Assembly: GCA_965242505.1 (NCBI GenBank) | Contig: OZ251449.1 | Coordinates: 806,001-870,000 of the forward strand | Source of the DNA: UBA2966 sp965242505 | GTDB lineage: Bacteria > Pseudomonadota > Alphaproteobacteria > UBA2966 | Direction of reading: 5' to 3' | DNA length: 64,000 nucleotides | Shown here: piece by piece, positions 1 through 8,295 of the stretch | How positions within the stretch are numbered: position 1 is the stretch's first letter | How the letters are laid out: each line of letters opens with the position of its first letter | Program-made: the position numbers and the translations under genes | The notes under the pieces: model-generated | Told to the model about the DNA's origin: nothing | Databases searched by the model: none | Seen by the model: only the letters and a program-made list of their open reading frames with translations

Positions 1-2
1 AG

Positions 3-263
3 GACGTGCGCTCGGTCAGCGCGAACCGGATGCCGCCCGCGCCGCGCGTCCCGCTCGTCGTCGCCGTGGGCGCGCGCGAGACCCGGGAGTGGATCCGCAT
101 GACGGACGAGTACGTGGACGTCCTGAAGCGGCAAGGCAGTCGGGTCACGTACCTGAAGCCCGAGTACGACCAGCACTTCTCCATCCTGTTCTCGCTCGGC
201 AACCCCTTGACGCCCCTGTGTTCGGCGATGCTCGAGCAGATGCAGCTCGCCGGAGGCGGTTGA
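3..263 (+). CDS. Alpha/beta hydrolase, C-terminal fragment (gene begins before the window)
   Basis: The frame is open from the left edge to a TGA at 261-263, so only the last 86 or so residues are present. The segment PLVVAVGARETREW, followed by a stretch ending YDQHFSILFSLGNPLTPL, looks like the final strand, helix and catalytic-His region of an alpha/beta hydrolase of the esterase/arylformamidase type; the H in QHFSIL is in the position expected for the triad histidine. Nucleophile and acid lie outside the window. The substrate cannot be told. The assignment rests on a short C-terminal pattern and is moderate. Confidence 0.5.
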   Translation, partial: DVRSVSANRMPPAPRVPLVVAVGARETREWIRMTDEYVDVLKRQGSRVTYLKPEYDQHFSILFSLGNPLTPLCSAMLEQMQLAGGG

Positions 264-394
264 GGCCGACCCGGACCGCTTTCCCGGCCTTCGTCGCTTC
301 GCCGCGGACGCGGACCCGGCGACCGTCGGCTCGGCCCTTGAGGCCGGCGGGGATGAGGCGCTTCCCGCATCGGGCCTCGCCCCCGTGACCGTTC

Positions 395-913
395 TCAGGC
401 GGATTTCTTCTCGCGTTCGGACTCCGCGAGACTGATGCCGGCGTTTACGCGCTGCGCGCCCGGAGCGGCGGCGAACCACGCGCGGGCATCGTGGAAACCG
501 TCTCTCAGCTTTCCCGGAACGGCGTCCAGGTACGGAGTCATTTCCGAAACCCGGTACAGCCCGCCTAGGGACGGCGGCGGCATCGGCCTCTTTTGCAGAG
601 CCTGCCGCGTCACGTTGAGCCTCGACGCCACGTCCGCCATGCTGACGAGATCGGGCCGCGCTTCGCGAAGTTTCGTCCCGTCGGGAAGGCAGGCCATCGC
701 TCGCTCCGCCGCCGCCAGGATCACGCTCTCGGGATCACGTCCGGCGCGCGTGAATCCCAATCCGACCAGGCCCGGCGTCCCGAAGCCGACAGCCGCGTCG
801 CCGCATCCGGACCCGAACAGGGCGTCGATGATCTCGTCCTCGTCCGCACTTCCTTCCGGCAACGCGAACACCAGGTCGAATTCGAATTCAGTCTCGGTCA
901 TGGTTTGCGTCAC
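395..913 (-). CDS. Helix-turn-helix protein, probable antitoxin partner of the upstream small gene
   Basis: A 172-residue protein. The acidic N-terminal half (FDLVFALPEGSADEDEI, then a Gly/Phe-rich patch GDAAVGFGTPGLVGLGFTR) resembles small two-layer proteins found next to HTH antitoxins. The middle holds a clear excisionase/MerR-like helix-turn-helix, VSMADVASRLNVTRQALQKR, roughly residues 90-110. The C-terminus is rich in charged residues. It is the second gene of a minus-strand pair, its start lying 26 bases inside the upstream gene, which implies translational coupling. This layout (small basic protein first, HTH protein second) matches a widespread toxin-antitoxin-like pair. Its biochemical role is inferred only. 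Confidence 0.6.
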   Translation of the reverse strand: MTQTMTETEFEFDLVFALPEGSADEDEIIDALFGSGCGDAAVGFGTPGLVGLGFTRAGRDPESVILAAAERAMACLPDGTKLREARPDLVSMADVASRLNVTRQALQKRPMPPPSLGGLYRVSEMTPYLDAVPGKLRDGFHDARAWFAAAPGAQRVNAGISLAESEREKKSA

Positions 914-1163
914 CCTTCAGTACGCAGCCGTCGGCCTTCCCCAACAACTGGCGCGCGTGCGCCTCGGGACGACTCGGCGTGCTCCAGATCGACATCCGGC
1001 AGAAAACCCCGGATCGACAGACCTCTTTCGCGTTCGCCGGACAGAGCGCGAAACCCCACCCATGGGCGCTGCGTCCCTTGGCCTCATTGACACTCCACCC
1101 CATGGATTCGAGCTCCTCGAGCGCTGCCTCGACTTCCTTGTTCGGATGTCTCTTGCGTGACAC
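888..1163 (-). CDS. Small basic protein, HicA-like toxin candidate
   Basis: A 91-residue protein if started at the GTG at 1163-1161, which has GGGAGG about nine bases upstream; an in-frame TTG at 1193 has no ribosome site. It begins VSRKRHPNKEVEAALEEL and continues with a Gly/His core (SAHGWGFALCPAN) and a Cys-containing stretch (CRSGVFCRMSIWSTP). The SxHxW core with neighbouring Lys/Arg resembles the HicA double-stranded-RNA-binding-like toxins of about 60-90 residues. Its 3' end overlaps the HTH partner by 26 bases, typical of toxin-antitoxin operons. I recognise the gene pair as recurrent in proteobacteria, but toxicity is an inference. Confidence 0.55.
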   Translation of the reverse strand: MSRKRHPNKEVEAALEELESMGWSVNEAKGRSAHGWGFALCPANAKEVCRSGVFCRMSIWSTPSRPEAHARQLLGKADGCVLKGDANHDRD

Positions 1164-1256
1164 AACATTAAACCTCCCATGATCGGTTGTCAAACGACAA
1201 CCAACACCGCAACGAACGTGACGTGGAGGCTCCGCGGTCGGACCCCGGCGTCCGGC

Positions 1257-1820
1257 TCAGTCCTCGAACGTGACCTGGAAGGGTTTCTGGACGTTCGTCT
1301 TCGGATCGAACTGCGAGCGGTCGATGAAACCCACGTGCCAGCCGTAGACGTGGAGGGAGATGCTGGTCCGGTCGGTCCGATTCTCGACGCTGTGGATTTC
1401 GCCCGTGACCATGGCCACGGCGGCGCCCGATTCGATGACCGTCTCGACGCCTTTCTCCAACTCCGCGTACCCATCGCGCGAGCCGTCGTCGACGCGGCGC
1501 CAGTAGGTGTCGACCTCGGCGCCCTCGACGCCGGCCACGATGGCCCAGGTTCCGTGGTCGTGGGGCGGGAATCCCCGTCCGGCCGCGTAGGCCGAGGAAA
1601 AGACCGCGAGGCCGTGATCGGGTTCTTCATGCAACAAGTGAACGGCCGCCGCCTGGACGTTGCCGCACTCCCGGTGTTCCGGCTCGAGCCAGCTCTTGTC
1701 CCGGGCGAGCCGAATCGCCAGCGGTTTCAGGCGGGACACGATCTCGCCGTCGTCCGACGTCTCGGCGGCGATGGCGCGCATGTCGGCGACGAACCGATCG
1801 AGTCCGTACCTCCTGGTCAT
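1257..1820 (-). CDS. Cysteine-dioxygenase-like cupin (double-stranded beta-helix metalloenzyme)
   Basis: A 187-residue protein from the ATG at 1820, preceded by GGAGGGACGCCG. An N-terminal helical part of about 60 residues is followed by a cupin core: GFPPHDHGTWAIVAGVEG carries the first HxH metal-binding motif, and TGEIHSVENRTD carries the third histidine with a downstream strand SISLHVYGW. This is the arrangement of the predicted metal-dependent enzymes related to cysteine dioxygenase (COG5553-type), which bind Fe(II) and oxidise thiols or related small molecules; the substrate is unknown. The frame stays open upstream only because of a 45-bp repeat whose length is a multiple of three, so the long version is not accepted. 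Confidence 0.75.
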   Translation of the reverse strand: MTRRYGLDRFVADMRAIAAETSDDGEIVSRLKPLAIRLARDKSWLEPEHRECGNVQAAAVHLLHEEPDHGLAVFSSAYAAGRGFPPHDHGTWAIVAGVEGAEVDTYWRRVDDGSRDGYAELEKGVETVIESGAAVAMVTGEIHSVENRTDRTSISLHVYGWHVGFIDRSQFDPKTNVQKPFQVTFED

Positions 1821-2035
1821 CGGCGTCCCTCCATTCGATCGTCCGCCTCCGCGCCGGGAAGCGGCGACATCATAGCGCCCCCGCGCCCGGACGCCAGTTT
1901 CCGGAAACCGAAGGTAATAGATCCGTGTTGGTCCAGGCGGACGTGAGAGACGTGGACGCCGATGCAGGGAAGGGGGCGAAACCGGACGGAACGATTTCGG
2001 ATTTCCCCATGCGGCGCGGGATAGAACCAGCACGG

Positions 2036-2455
2036 TCCACACACCCTCCGGGGGCGAGTCCGGTGGGGCGGTCCGCACAATCCGCACACCCTCGTGGGAC
2101 AAGCCCAGCGTGGCGGTCCGCACAGTCCGCACACTCTCCGGGCGAGTCCGGCGTGGCGGTCCGCACAGTCCGCACACCCTCCGGGGGCGAGTCCGGCGCG
2201 GCGGTCCGCACAGTCCGCACACTCTCCGGGGGCGAGTCCGGCGCGGGGTCCGCACGATCCGCACACCCTCGGGGGGCGAGTCCGGTGGGGCGATCCGCAC
2301 AATCCGCACACCCTCCGGGGATGGGTCCGGCGCGGCGGTCCGCACGATCCGCACACCCTCCGGGGGCGAGTCCGGCGCGATGGTCCGCACAGTCCGCACA
2401 CCCTCCGGGGGCGAGTCCGGTGGGGCGGTCCGCACAACCCGCACACCATCGGACC
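2036..2455. repeat. 45-bp tandem repeat array, about 9-10 units
   Basis: Units beginning TCCGCACA start at 2072, 2117, 2160, 2205, 2249, 2294, 2339, 2384 and 2429, with a degenerate unit before. The period is 45 bases with two shortened units (43 and 44). Units differ by point changes (CAATCC, CAGTCC or CGATCC). There are no unique spacers, so this is not a CRISPR. The array fills most of the gap between the divergent cupin and GntR genes. Because 45 is a multiple of three and stops are absent, spurious frames run across it on both strands. Confidence 0.9.
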
Positions 2456-2487
2456 CCGTGAGACGTTGCCGGCCAAGGTCGGTTGTC

Positions 2488-2499
2488 TGGTATTGACCA
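2488..2499. promoter_or_regulatory. Putative GntR/HutC-family operator, TGGT-N4-ACCA
   Basis: TGGTATTGACCA is a perfect inverted repeat (TGGT ATTG ACCA). GntR regulators with UTRA domains such as DasR/YvoA bind sites centred on TGGTCTAGACCA. It lies 8 bases before an ATG of the GntR gene and so could give autoregulation and control of the downstream catabolic genes. No footprint is implied; the match is by eye. Confidence 0.5.
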
Positions 2500-2506
2500 A
2501 TCGGTT

Positions 2507-3364
2507 ATGACAATCGATGATGCATGGCAACGAAACGACCGTATCCACCGTCCTATGCCGCCACGCTCCCCCCGCTATCTCGACGTCGCCGCCGTCCTCA
2601 CGGACGAGATCGGGCTGCTCGCCCCGAACTCGCTCCTCCCCACGGAGCAACAGCTCGCGAAACGGTTCGGCGTCAGTCGCATCACGGTCCGGGGGGCGCT
2701 GGATCTTCTGGAGAAGAGCGGGCTCGTATCGCGGCTGCGCGGCCGGGGCACGACGGTCAGTCCACCGAAGATCGTGCGCCATTTCGCGCCCCTCCGGAGC
2801 TTCGAGCAGGACCTCGCCATCCAGGGCGTAGACTTCGAGACGCGGATCCTCGCCTTCGATCCGAGTTCGTCCGCCCCGGATTTCGTCCTCGACCGGTTGC
2901 GGCTTCCTTCGGGCGGCGCGGTCGGGCGCTTGTCGTTGACGCGCCTCGTCGACGACCGGATCGTCTGTCATGACGACCGATACTATCCGCCCGAGGTGGC
3001 CAGGGCGCTGAAACCGGAGCGCGTGGTCGATCGCGACGCGTCCAGGGTTCTCGAGGACGTCACCGGATCGCGCATCGCGCAGGTGCACTGGGAAAGCGAG
3101 ATCGTTTCCGCATCGGGCGAGGTTTCCGAAGCGCTCGGCATCGCGCCCCGGGCGTTGGTCCTCGCGAATACCTATACTTGGCGTTCCGAGGGCGGCGAGC
3201 CGGTCGAGGCGGGCGTCATCTCCTACCGCGTGGATCGCTGCAAGTTCAGCTTCGAGGCGTCGTTCCATCAGGCGGTTCCCCGGGTCGGCGGGACTCCCGG
3301 GCATCGGAGAGAGGGCGACGGCGGAACGGTCGAGGTCGGGAGAGGCCGGACATGGGCGCGGTAA
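2507..3364 (+). CDS. GntR-family transcriptional regulator with UTRA ligand-binding domain
   Basis: About 285 residues. The N-terminal winged helix-turn-helix (LLPTEQQLAKRFGVSRITVR, residues about 40-60, then a wing LVSRLRGRGTTV) is the GntR signature, followed by a UTRA effector domain (residues about 95-245, with SLTRLVDDRIVCHDDRYYP). It should repress the catabolic genes that follow until a small ligand binds. The last 13 bases overlap the hyuA start. Starts at TTG 2483, ATG 2507 and ATG 2555 are all in frame and none has a good ribosome site; 2507 is used because it follows the palindrome, while 2555 gives the usual family N-terminus. The final 40 residues are Gly/Arg-rich and atypical. 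Confidence 0.85.
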   Translation: MTIDDAWQRNDRIHRPMPPRSPRYLDVAAVLTDEIGLLAPNSLLPTEQQLAKRFGVSRITVRGALDLLEKSGLVSRLRGRGTTVSPPKIVRHFAPLRSFEQDLAIQGVDFETRILAFDPSSSAPDFVLDRLRLPSGGAVGRLSLTRLVDDRIVCHDDRYYPPEVARALKPERVVDRDASRVLEDVTGSRIAQVHWESEIVSASGEVSEALGIAPRALVLANTYTWRSEGGEPVEAGVISYRVDRCKFSFEASFHQAVPRVGGTPGHRREGDGGTVEVGRGRTWAR

Positions 3365-5403
3365 GGCTCGGCATCGATATCGGCGGCACCTTCACGGACA
3401 TCACGGTCCTCGAGGAGGATACGGGCCGCATGACCGTCGCCAAGGTCCCGAGCCGCGGTAGCGACCCCGGCGGCGCCTTGATCGACGCCGTCGAGCGCGG
3501 TCTCGAGCTGGCGGCGGTGGACGCGGGGGACGTCGCCATGCTGGTCCACGGCACCACCATCGTGACCAACGCCGTCCTCGAGAAGAAACTGCCCCGGACG
3601 GCGTTGTTGACCACGGAAGGATTCCGGGACGTCCTCGAAATCGGACGCCATTTCCGGCCGGACATGTACGACCTGATGCAGGACAAGCCCGAACCCGTCG
3701 TTCCCCGGGAGCGGCGCTACTGCGTCGCCGAGCGGACGGACGCCGAAGGGGAGGTCCTGCGGGAACCGGACCGGGACGAGGTGTCGGAACTCTTCGCCGT
3801 CATTCGCGACAGCGGTTCCCAGGCCGTGGCCGTCTGCTTCCTCAATTCCTTCGTCAACCCGGCGAACGAGGCGCTCGTGCGCGACTGGCTGCGGCAGGGC
3901 GTCCAGGGGATTCACGTCGCCGCCTCTCACGAGGTCTGCCGCGAGATCCGGGAGTTCGAGCGCATGAGCACGGTGGCCCTGAACGCGGCCGCCATGCCGC
4001 TGGTGACCCGGTATCTCGAAGACATCGCGCCCAGGATCAAGGCCGTGCTGCCGAACGCCAACGTCCTGCTGATGCAGTCGAACGGCGGCTCCCTCACCAT
4101 CAACGCGGCGCGGGACTATCCCGTCCGCATGATCACCTCCGGTCCCGCGGGGGGAGCCCTGGCGGTGCAACGCCTCGGCGCCTCGGCCCGGCGGCCCAGT
4201 CTACTCGGCGTCGACATGGGCGGCACCAGCACGGACATCTCGCTCATCCACAAGGGCGAGCTTCGCATGACGACGGAAGGCGGTATCGACGAGCTGCCCG
4301 TCAAGGTGCCGATGATCGAGATCAACACGATCGGCGCCGGCGCCGGCAGCATCGCTTGGCTCGACGACTGGAACGGCCTGCACGTGGGGCCCCGCAGCGC
4401 CGGGGCCGATCCCGGACCCGCCGCCTACGGGCGCGGCGGGACGGAGCCGACGGTGACCGACGCCAATCTGGTGCTGGGCCGTCTGCATCCCGACCGGTTC
4501 GCAGGCGGCGGCATGACGGTCGATCCGGGGGCCGCCCGGAAGGCGATCGAGGCGAAGGTCGCCGGACCTCTCGGCATGTCCGCGGAGGCGGCGGCGGCCG
4601 GCATCGTTCGTATCGCCAACGCCAACATGGAGCGCGCCGTTCGGGTGAGCTCCGCCGAGAAGGGGTACGATCCCCGCGACATCACGCTCCTGGCGTTCGG
4701 TGGGGCGGGACCCATGCACGCCGCCGCGCTGGCGGCGGCCGTGGGCATTCCCGAAGTCCTGGTGCCGGAGCATCCCGGAGTGTTTTCGGCCGTGGGCCTC
4801 GTCATGTCGGACATCCGGCACGATTTCGGCCAGACGAAGGTGCTGCGCGGCGAAGAGATCCGCGGAGACAACCTCGGGCCGCTGTTCGCCGGCCTCGACC
4901 GCGAGGCGAACGAAGCCCTGGAGCGGGACGGCGTCGAGGAACGGCGACGCGATCTGCGGCGCTCCGCCGATCTCCGCTACGCCGGCCAGGCTTACGAAGT
5001 GAACGTGCCGGTTCCGGGGGGGCCGGTCGATGACGAGGCGGCGGCCAACGTCGTCCGGCGCTTTCACGACCGTCATCGGCAACTCTACGCCCATCACCAC
5101 CCGGACAAGGCCGTCGAGTTCGTCAGCGGCCGGGTCGCGGCGATCGGCTCGACGTCCGCGCCGGAACCACGAAGGCGCGATGCGAACGGCGGCGCGGAGC
5201 GGAAGGAAACCCGTCCCGTGTATTTCGAACGGACGAACGGGTACGTGGACACGGCCGTATACGACCGGAGTACGCTATCCTCGGGCGGCGAAATCGAGGG
5301 GCCGGCCATCGTCGAGCAGGCGGACTCCACGACGGTGATCCATCCGGGTCAACGCGCCCGCGTCGATGAACTGGGCAACTTGTCGATTGTGATCGGGGAA
5401 TGA
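3352..5403 (+). CDS. hyuA: Hydantoinase/oxoprolinase family protein, HyuA subunit (copy 1)
   Basis: A 683-residue protein from ATG 3352 (GGGAGAGGCCGGAC upstream). It opens with the family phosphate-binding stretch LGIDIGGTFTDITVL, has a second nucleotide-binding motif GVDMGGTSTDISLI near residue 285, and the signature NTIGAGAGSIAWLD followed by GPRSAGADPGP. The length is usual for HyuA (about 690). With HyuB it forms a cytoplasmic ATP-dependent complex that hydrolyses cyclic amides such as hydantoins or 5-oxoproline; acetone carboxylase subunits are relatives, so the exact reaction is open. It overlaps the regulator and is followed 4 bases later by hyuB. Context (Mo hydroxylase, CoA ligases) suggests a ring-opening step. 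Confidence 0.9.
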   Translation: MGAVRLGIDIGGTFTDITVLEEDTGRMTVAKVPSRGSDPGGALIDAVERGLELAAVDAGDVAMLVHGTTIVTNAVLEKKLPRTALLTTEGFRDVLEIGRHFRPDMYDLMQDKPEPVVPRERRYCVAERTDAEGEVLREPDRDEVSELFAVIRDSGSQAVAVCFLNSFVNPANEALVRDWLRQGVQGIHVAASHEVCREIREFERMSTVALNAAAMPLVTRYLEDIAPRIKAVLPNANVLLMQSNGGSLTINAARDYPVRMITSGPAGGALAVQRLGASARRPSLLGVDMGGTSTDISLIHKGELRMTTEGGIDELPVKVPMIEINTIGAGAGSIAWLDDWNGLHVGPRSAGADPGPAAYGRGGTEPTVTDANLVLGRLHPDRFAGGGMTVDPGAARKAIEAKVAGPLGMSAEAAAAGIVRIANANMERAVRVSSAEKGYDPRDITLLAFGGAGPMHAAALAAAVGIPEVLVPEHPGVFSAVGLVMSDIRHDFGQTKVLRGEEIRGDNLGPLFAGLDREANEALERDGVEERRRDLRRSADLRYAGQAYEVNVPVPGGPVDDEAAANVVRRFHDRHRQLYAHHHPDKAVEFVSGRVAAIGSTSAPEPRRRDANGGAERKETRPVYFERTNGYVDTAVYDRSTLSSGGEIEGPAIVEQADSTTVIHPGQRARVDELGNLSIVIGE

Positions 5404-5407
5404 TCCG

Positions 5408-7087
5408 ATGCGTGTCGATCCCGTAACCCTCGAGGTCGTCAACAATGCGCTGGTCGGCGTCGCGGAGCAGATGGCCGCGACCATCCTGCGGACGTCGTAC
5501 TCGACGGTCATCCGGGAGATGCTCGACTATTCGACCGCCGTCTTCGACCTGAACGGACGGATCATCGCGCAGTCGTGCCGCATCCCCATCCACCTCAATT
5601 CGATGTCGCGGTCGCTCCGTACGACGCTGGACGAAGCGATTCCCATCGGCGAATGGCGGCCCGGCGACATCGTCGTCACCAACGATCCCTACAAGGGCGG
5701 CCAGCACCTGCCGGACGTGCAGACGTTCCTGCCGGTGTTCGCCGGCGACGATCTCGTCGCGATCTGCGGCACGCTCGGACATCATCTCGACGTCGGCGGG
5801 ATGCGGCCCGGAAGCTACGCCGGGGACGCCGTGGAGATCTTTCAGGAAGGGCTGCGGATCCCCCCGATCAAGCTGTTCCGGGAAGGCCGGATCGACGAGC
5901 GGCTGTTCGCCGTGATCGAGGCGAACATCCGGCAGCCGGCGATGACCATCGGCGATCTCCGCGCCCAGACGGCGGCCCTCGAAATCGGACGCGACGGCGT
6001 GCTCGAACTGATCGAACGCTACGGCGCGCGCACCATCATGGACTGCCTGGAGGAAGCCATCGAGGCGTCGGAGGGCCGGTTGCGGGACCGCCTTCGCGAG
6101 ATTCCCGACGGCGTGTACGAGTCCTCGTATTTCGTGGACGACGACGGCGTCGTGGACGAACCCATCAGGATCGTCACCAGGGTGGCCATCGAGGACGGAA
6201 CGATCCACGTCGATTTCACGGGCACCGATCCCCAGCGCCGTTCACCGATCAACGCCACGTTGTCGTCGTGCGAATCGGCGGTCTACTTCGCCGTCCTTTC
6301 CATCATCGACCCGTCGATTCCCGCCAACTACGGCGTCTACAGGCCGATACGGATCACCGCGCCCGAGGGCACCGTCGTCAATGCCTTGCCGCCGGCCCCC
6401 GTCGTCGGCCGGAACGCGATCACCCACACCATCGTGAACTCCCTGATGCGGGCGCTGTCGGAAGTCGTCCCCGAACGCGTGACGGCCGCCTACTACGGCA
6501 TGTCCAACGTCCACATCCTCGCCGGGGATGGCGGAAACGGACGCGACGGCTGGATATTCTTCGACATCGAGGTCGGCGGCTGGGGGGGCCGGCAGAACAA
6601 GGACGGCCCCGATTGCTATTCCCAGGGCATCCACAACCTGGCGAATACCCCGATCGAGATGGTGGAGGCCACCTATCCGCTCCGCTTCAAGCGTTATGAG
6701 TTCATTCCCGACACGGGCGGGGCCGGCCGGCAGCGGGGAGGACTCGGCGTCCGCCGGGACATCGAGTTCCTCGACCGGAGCGGGTCGCTCAACACCCAGT
6801 TCGACAAGTTCAAGGTCGCCCCGTTCGGCCTGTTCGGAGGCGGGGAGGGGGCCACGGGTAGCATGGTGATGAACCCCGACGGGCCCGATCCCGAGGAACT
6901 CCGTTCCAAGACCGTCAACCACGCGTTCAGGCGCGGCGACGTCTTCAGTATGCGAACGCAGGGCGGCGGCGGTTTCGGCCCGCCGGAAGAACGCGATCGG
7001 GCCTCCGTGGAACGCGACCTGCGGGAAGGAAAGATCTCGACCGGCCACGCCCGCGAAGTCTACGGCCTGAAGGGCGCGCGGTCGTGA
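5408..7087 (+). CDS. hyuB: Hydantoinase/oxoprolinase family protein, HyuB subunit (copy 1)
   Basis: A 559-residue protein from ATG 5408. It starts DPVTLEVVNNALVGVAEQM and carries the hallmark VTNDPYKGGQHLPDVQ near residue 95, where Asp and His residues are thought to form the metal/active site in this family. It ends with the typical Gly-rich segment TQGGGGFGPPEERD. It pairs with HyuA directly upstream to form the ATP-dependent cyclic-amide hydrolase. The stop overlaps the GTG of the next gene (GTGA at 7084-7087), so translation is coupled. The substrate is not determined by sequence; copy 2 near 55849 is only a distant paralogue (GGTHLMDVRF in place of GGQHLPDVQT). Confidence 0.9.
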   Translation: MRVDPVTLEVVNNALVGVAEQMAATILRTSYSTVIREMLDYSTAVFDLNGRIIAQSCRIPIHLNSMSRSLRTTLDEAIPIGEWRPGDIVVTNDPYKGGQHLPDVQTFLPVFAGDDLVAICGTLGHHLDVGGMRPGSYAGDAVEIFQEGLRIPPIKLFREGRIDERLFAVIEANIRQPAMTIGDLRAQTAALEIGRDGVLELIERYGARTIMDCLEEAIEASEGRLRDRLREIPDGVYESSYFVDDDGVVDEPIRIVTRVAIEDGTIHVDFTGTDPQRRSPINATLSSCESAVYFAVLSIIDPSIPANYGVYRPIRITAPEGTVVNALPPAPVVGRNAITHTIVNSLMRALSEVVPERVTAAYYGMSNVHILAGDGGNGRDGWIFFDIEVGGWGGRQNKDGPDCYSQGIHNLANTPIEMVEATYPLRFKRYEFIPDTGGAGRQRGGLGVRRDIEFLDRSGSLNTQFDKFKVAPFGLFGGGEGATGSMVMNPDGPDPEELRSKTVNHAFRRGDVFSMRTQGGGGFGPPEERDRASVERDLREGKISTGHAREVYGLKGARS

Positions 7088-8241
7088 AGGTCGAGGCGCT
7101 GGAGACCATCGTCGTCGAACTGCCGCGGCGGTCCGCCTACGGTTGGCGCTCCCTCGAGGATCCGATCGGGCGGTACGTCATCCTCCAGTTGACGACCGAT
7201 ACCGGGATCACGGGTCTCGGAGAGGCGCCGGCCATCCTCAGCTGGGGCGGAGAGCATGGGCGCTATTTCGGCGAAGATCCCCGGATCGTCCGCTACCTGA
7301 CCGACGAGGTCCTGTCGCCCTTCCTGATCGGCGCCGATCCGAGGTCGGCGCGGTCCCTGCTCGCGCGGATGGACGAGGTCGTCCGGGGATTCCCTTATAC
7401 GAAGGCGATGATCGAGTCCGCGCTGCTGGACATCGTCGCCAGGGACGCGAACGCGCCGCTTCATCGACTCCTCGGCGGCGCCATGCGCGAGCGAATCCCC
7501 ATCTGCCACAGCGTCGGTCTCGCGGAACCGGAGGAAGCCGCGGCCGAGGCGGCGCAGGTCGCCGCCGACGGCCTGGGGTGGATGCAGGTCAAGGTAGGCG
7601 GCGACCCGGCCAGGGACACCGAGACGCTGCGCGCGGTCCGCCAGGCGGTCGGAGACGGCGTCGAGCTCTATCCCGACGTCAATCGCGGTTACCGCGACGT
7701 CAAGACGGCGATCATGGCGATCAAGGCCATGCGGGAGGCGGCGGCGATCTGCGCCGTCGAGCAGCCGGTCGAGGGGATCGAGGCCATGGCGGCGGTGGCG
7801 GCCGGCGTCGACGTTCCCGTCATCGTCGACGAGGGGTGCTGGTCGCCGCAGGACGCGCTGGAAATCGTGAACCGCCGCGCCGCGGACGTCGTTTCGATCT
7901 ATTACACCAAGGCCGGCGGGTTGCTCCGTTCCATGGAGATCGGAGCGATCGCCCGGGCGGCCGGATTGCCGATGAACGTCAACGGCTCGCTCGAGGCGGG
8001 CGTGGGGAATGCGGCGAACCTGCATCTCGCCGCGGCGCTCGACGGCGCCGTGATGCCCGCCGTAATCACCATCAACACGTTGGAAGGCCGGGAACAGACG
8101 AGAGTCGGCGGCGTCTTCTACACCGACGACATCATCACGGATCCCTTCGTCTACGCCGACGGTTGCCTGACGGTTCCCGACGGGCCGGGGTTGGGCGTCG
8201 AGCTCGACCCCGACAAGATCGAGAAGTATCGCGTGGAGTGA
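7084..8241 (+). CDS. Mandelate racemase/muconate lactonizing enzyme family protein (enolase superfamily)
   Basis: A 385-residue protein from a GTG that overlaps the hyuB stop. An N-terminal capping domain (residues 1-120, VILQLTTDTGITGLGEAP) is followed by a TIM barrel. Catalytic and metal-binding residues are visible: Lys in MQVKVGG near 169, Asp in PDVNRGY near 198, Glu in AVEQPVE near 226 and Asp in IVDEGCW near 248, which together bind Mg2+ and abstract the alpha proton of a carboxylate. The lysine motif is QVK rather than KxK, pointing to the MLE/cycloisomerase or dehydratase branch. Possible roles are isomerisation or dehydration of the ring-opened acid from HyuAB. Confidence 0.85.
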   Translation: MKVEALETIVVELPRRSAYGWRSLEDPIGRYVILQLTTDTGITGLGEAPAILSWGGEHGRYFGEDPRIVRYLTDEVLSPFLIGADPRSARSLLARMDEVVRGFPYTKAMIESALLDIVARDANAPLHRLLGGAMRERIPICHSVGLAEPEEAAAEAAQVAADGLGWMQVKVGGDPARDTETLRAVRQAVGDGVELYPDVNRGYRDVKTAIMAIKAMREAAAICAVEQPVEGIEAMAAVAAGVDVPVIVDEGCWSPQDALEIVNRRAADVVSIYYTKAGGLLRSMEIGAIARAAGLPMNVNGSLEAGVGNAANLHLAAALDGAVMPAVITINTLEGREQTRVGGVFYTDDIITDPFVYADGCLTVPDGPGLGVELDPDKIEKYRVE

Positions 8242-8295
8242 CCAACGGGCCCGGGGCGCCGAGAGAGTCGCCCGCGGGCCGCAACGGGAGGAACG

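Noticed and set aside
1821..2444. N-terminal extension of the cupin gene made of repeated SPPEGVRTVRTAAPD units
   Set aside because: It is the translation of the 45-bp DNA repeat, and a good ribosome site and ATG are found at 1820.
2036..2455. CRISPR array
   Set aside because: The whole 45-bp unit is repeated without unique spacers and there are no cas genes.
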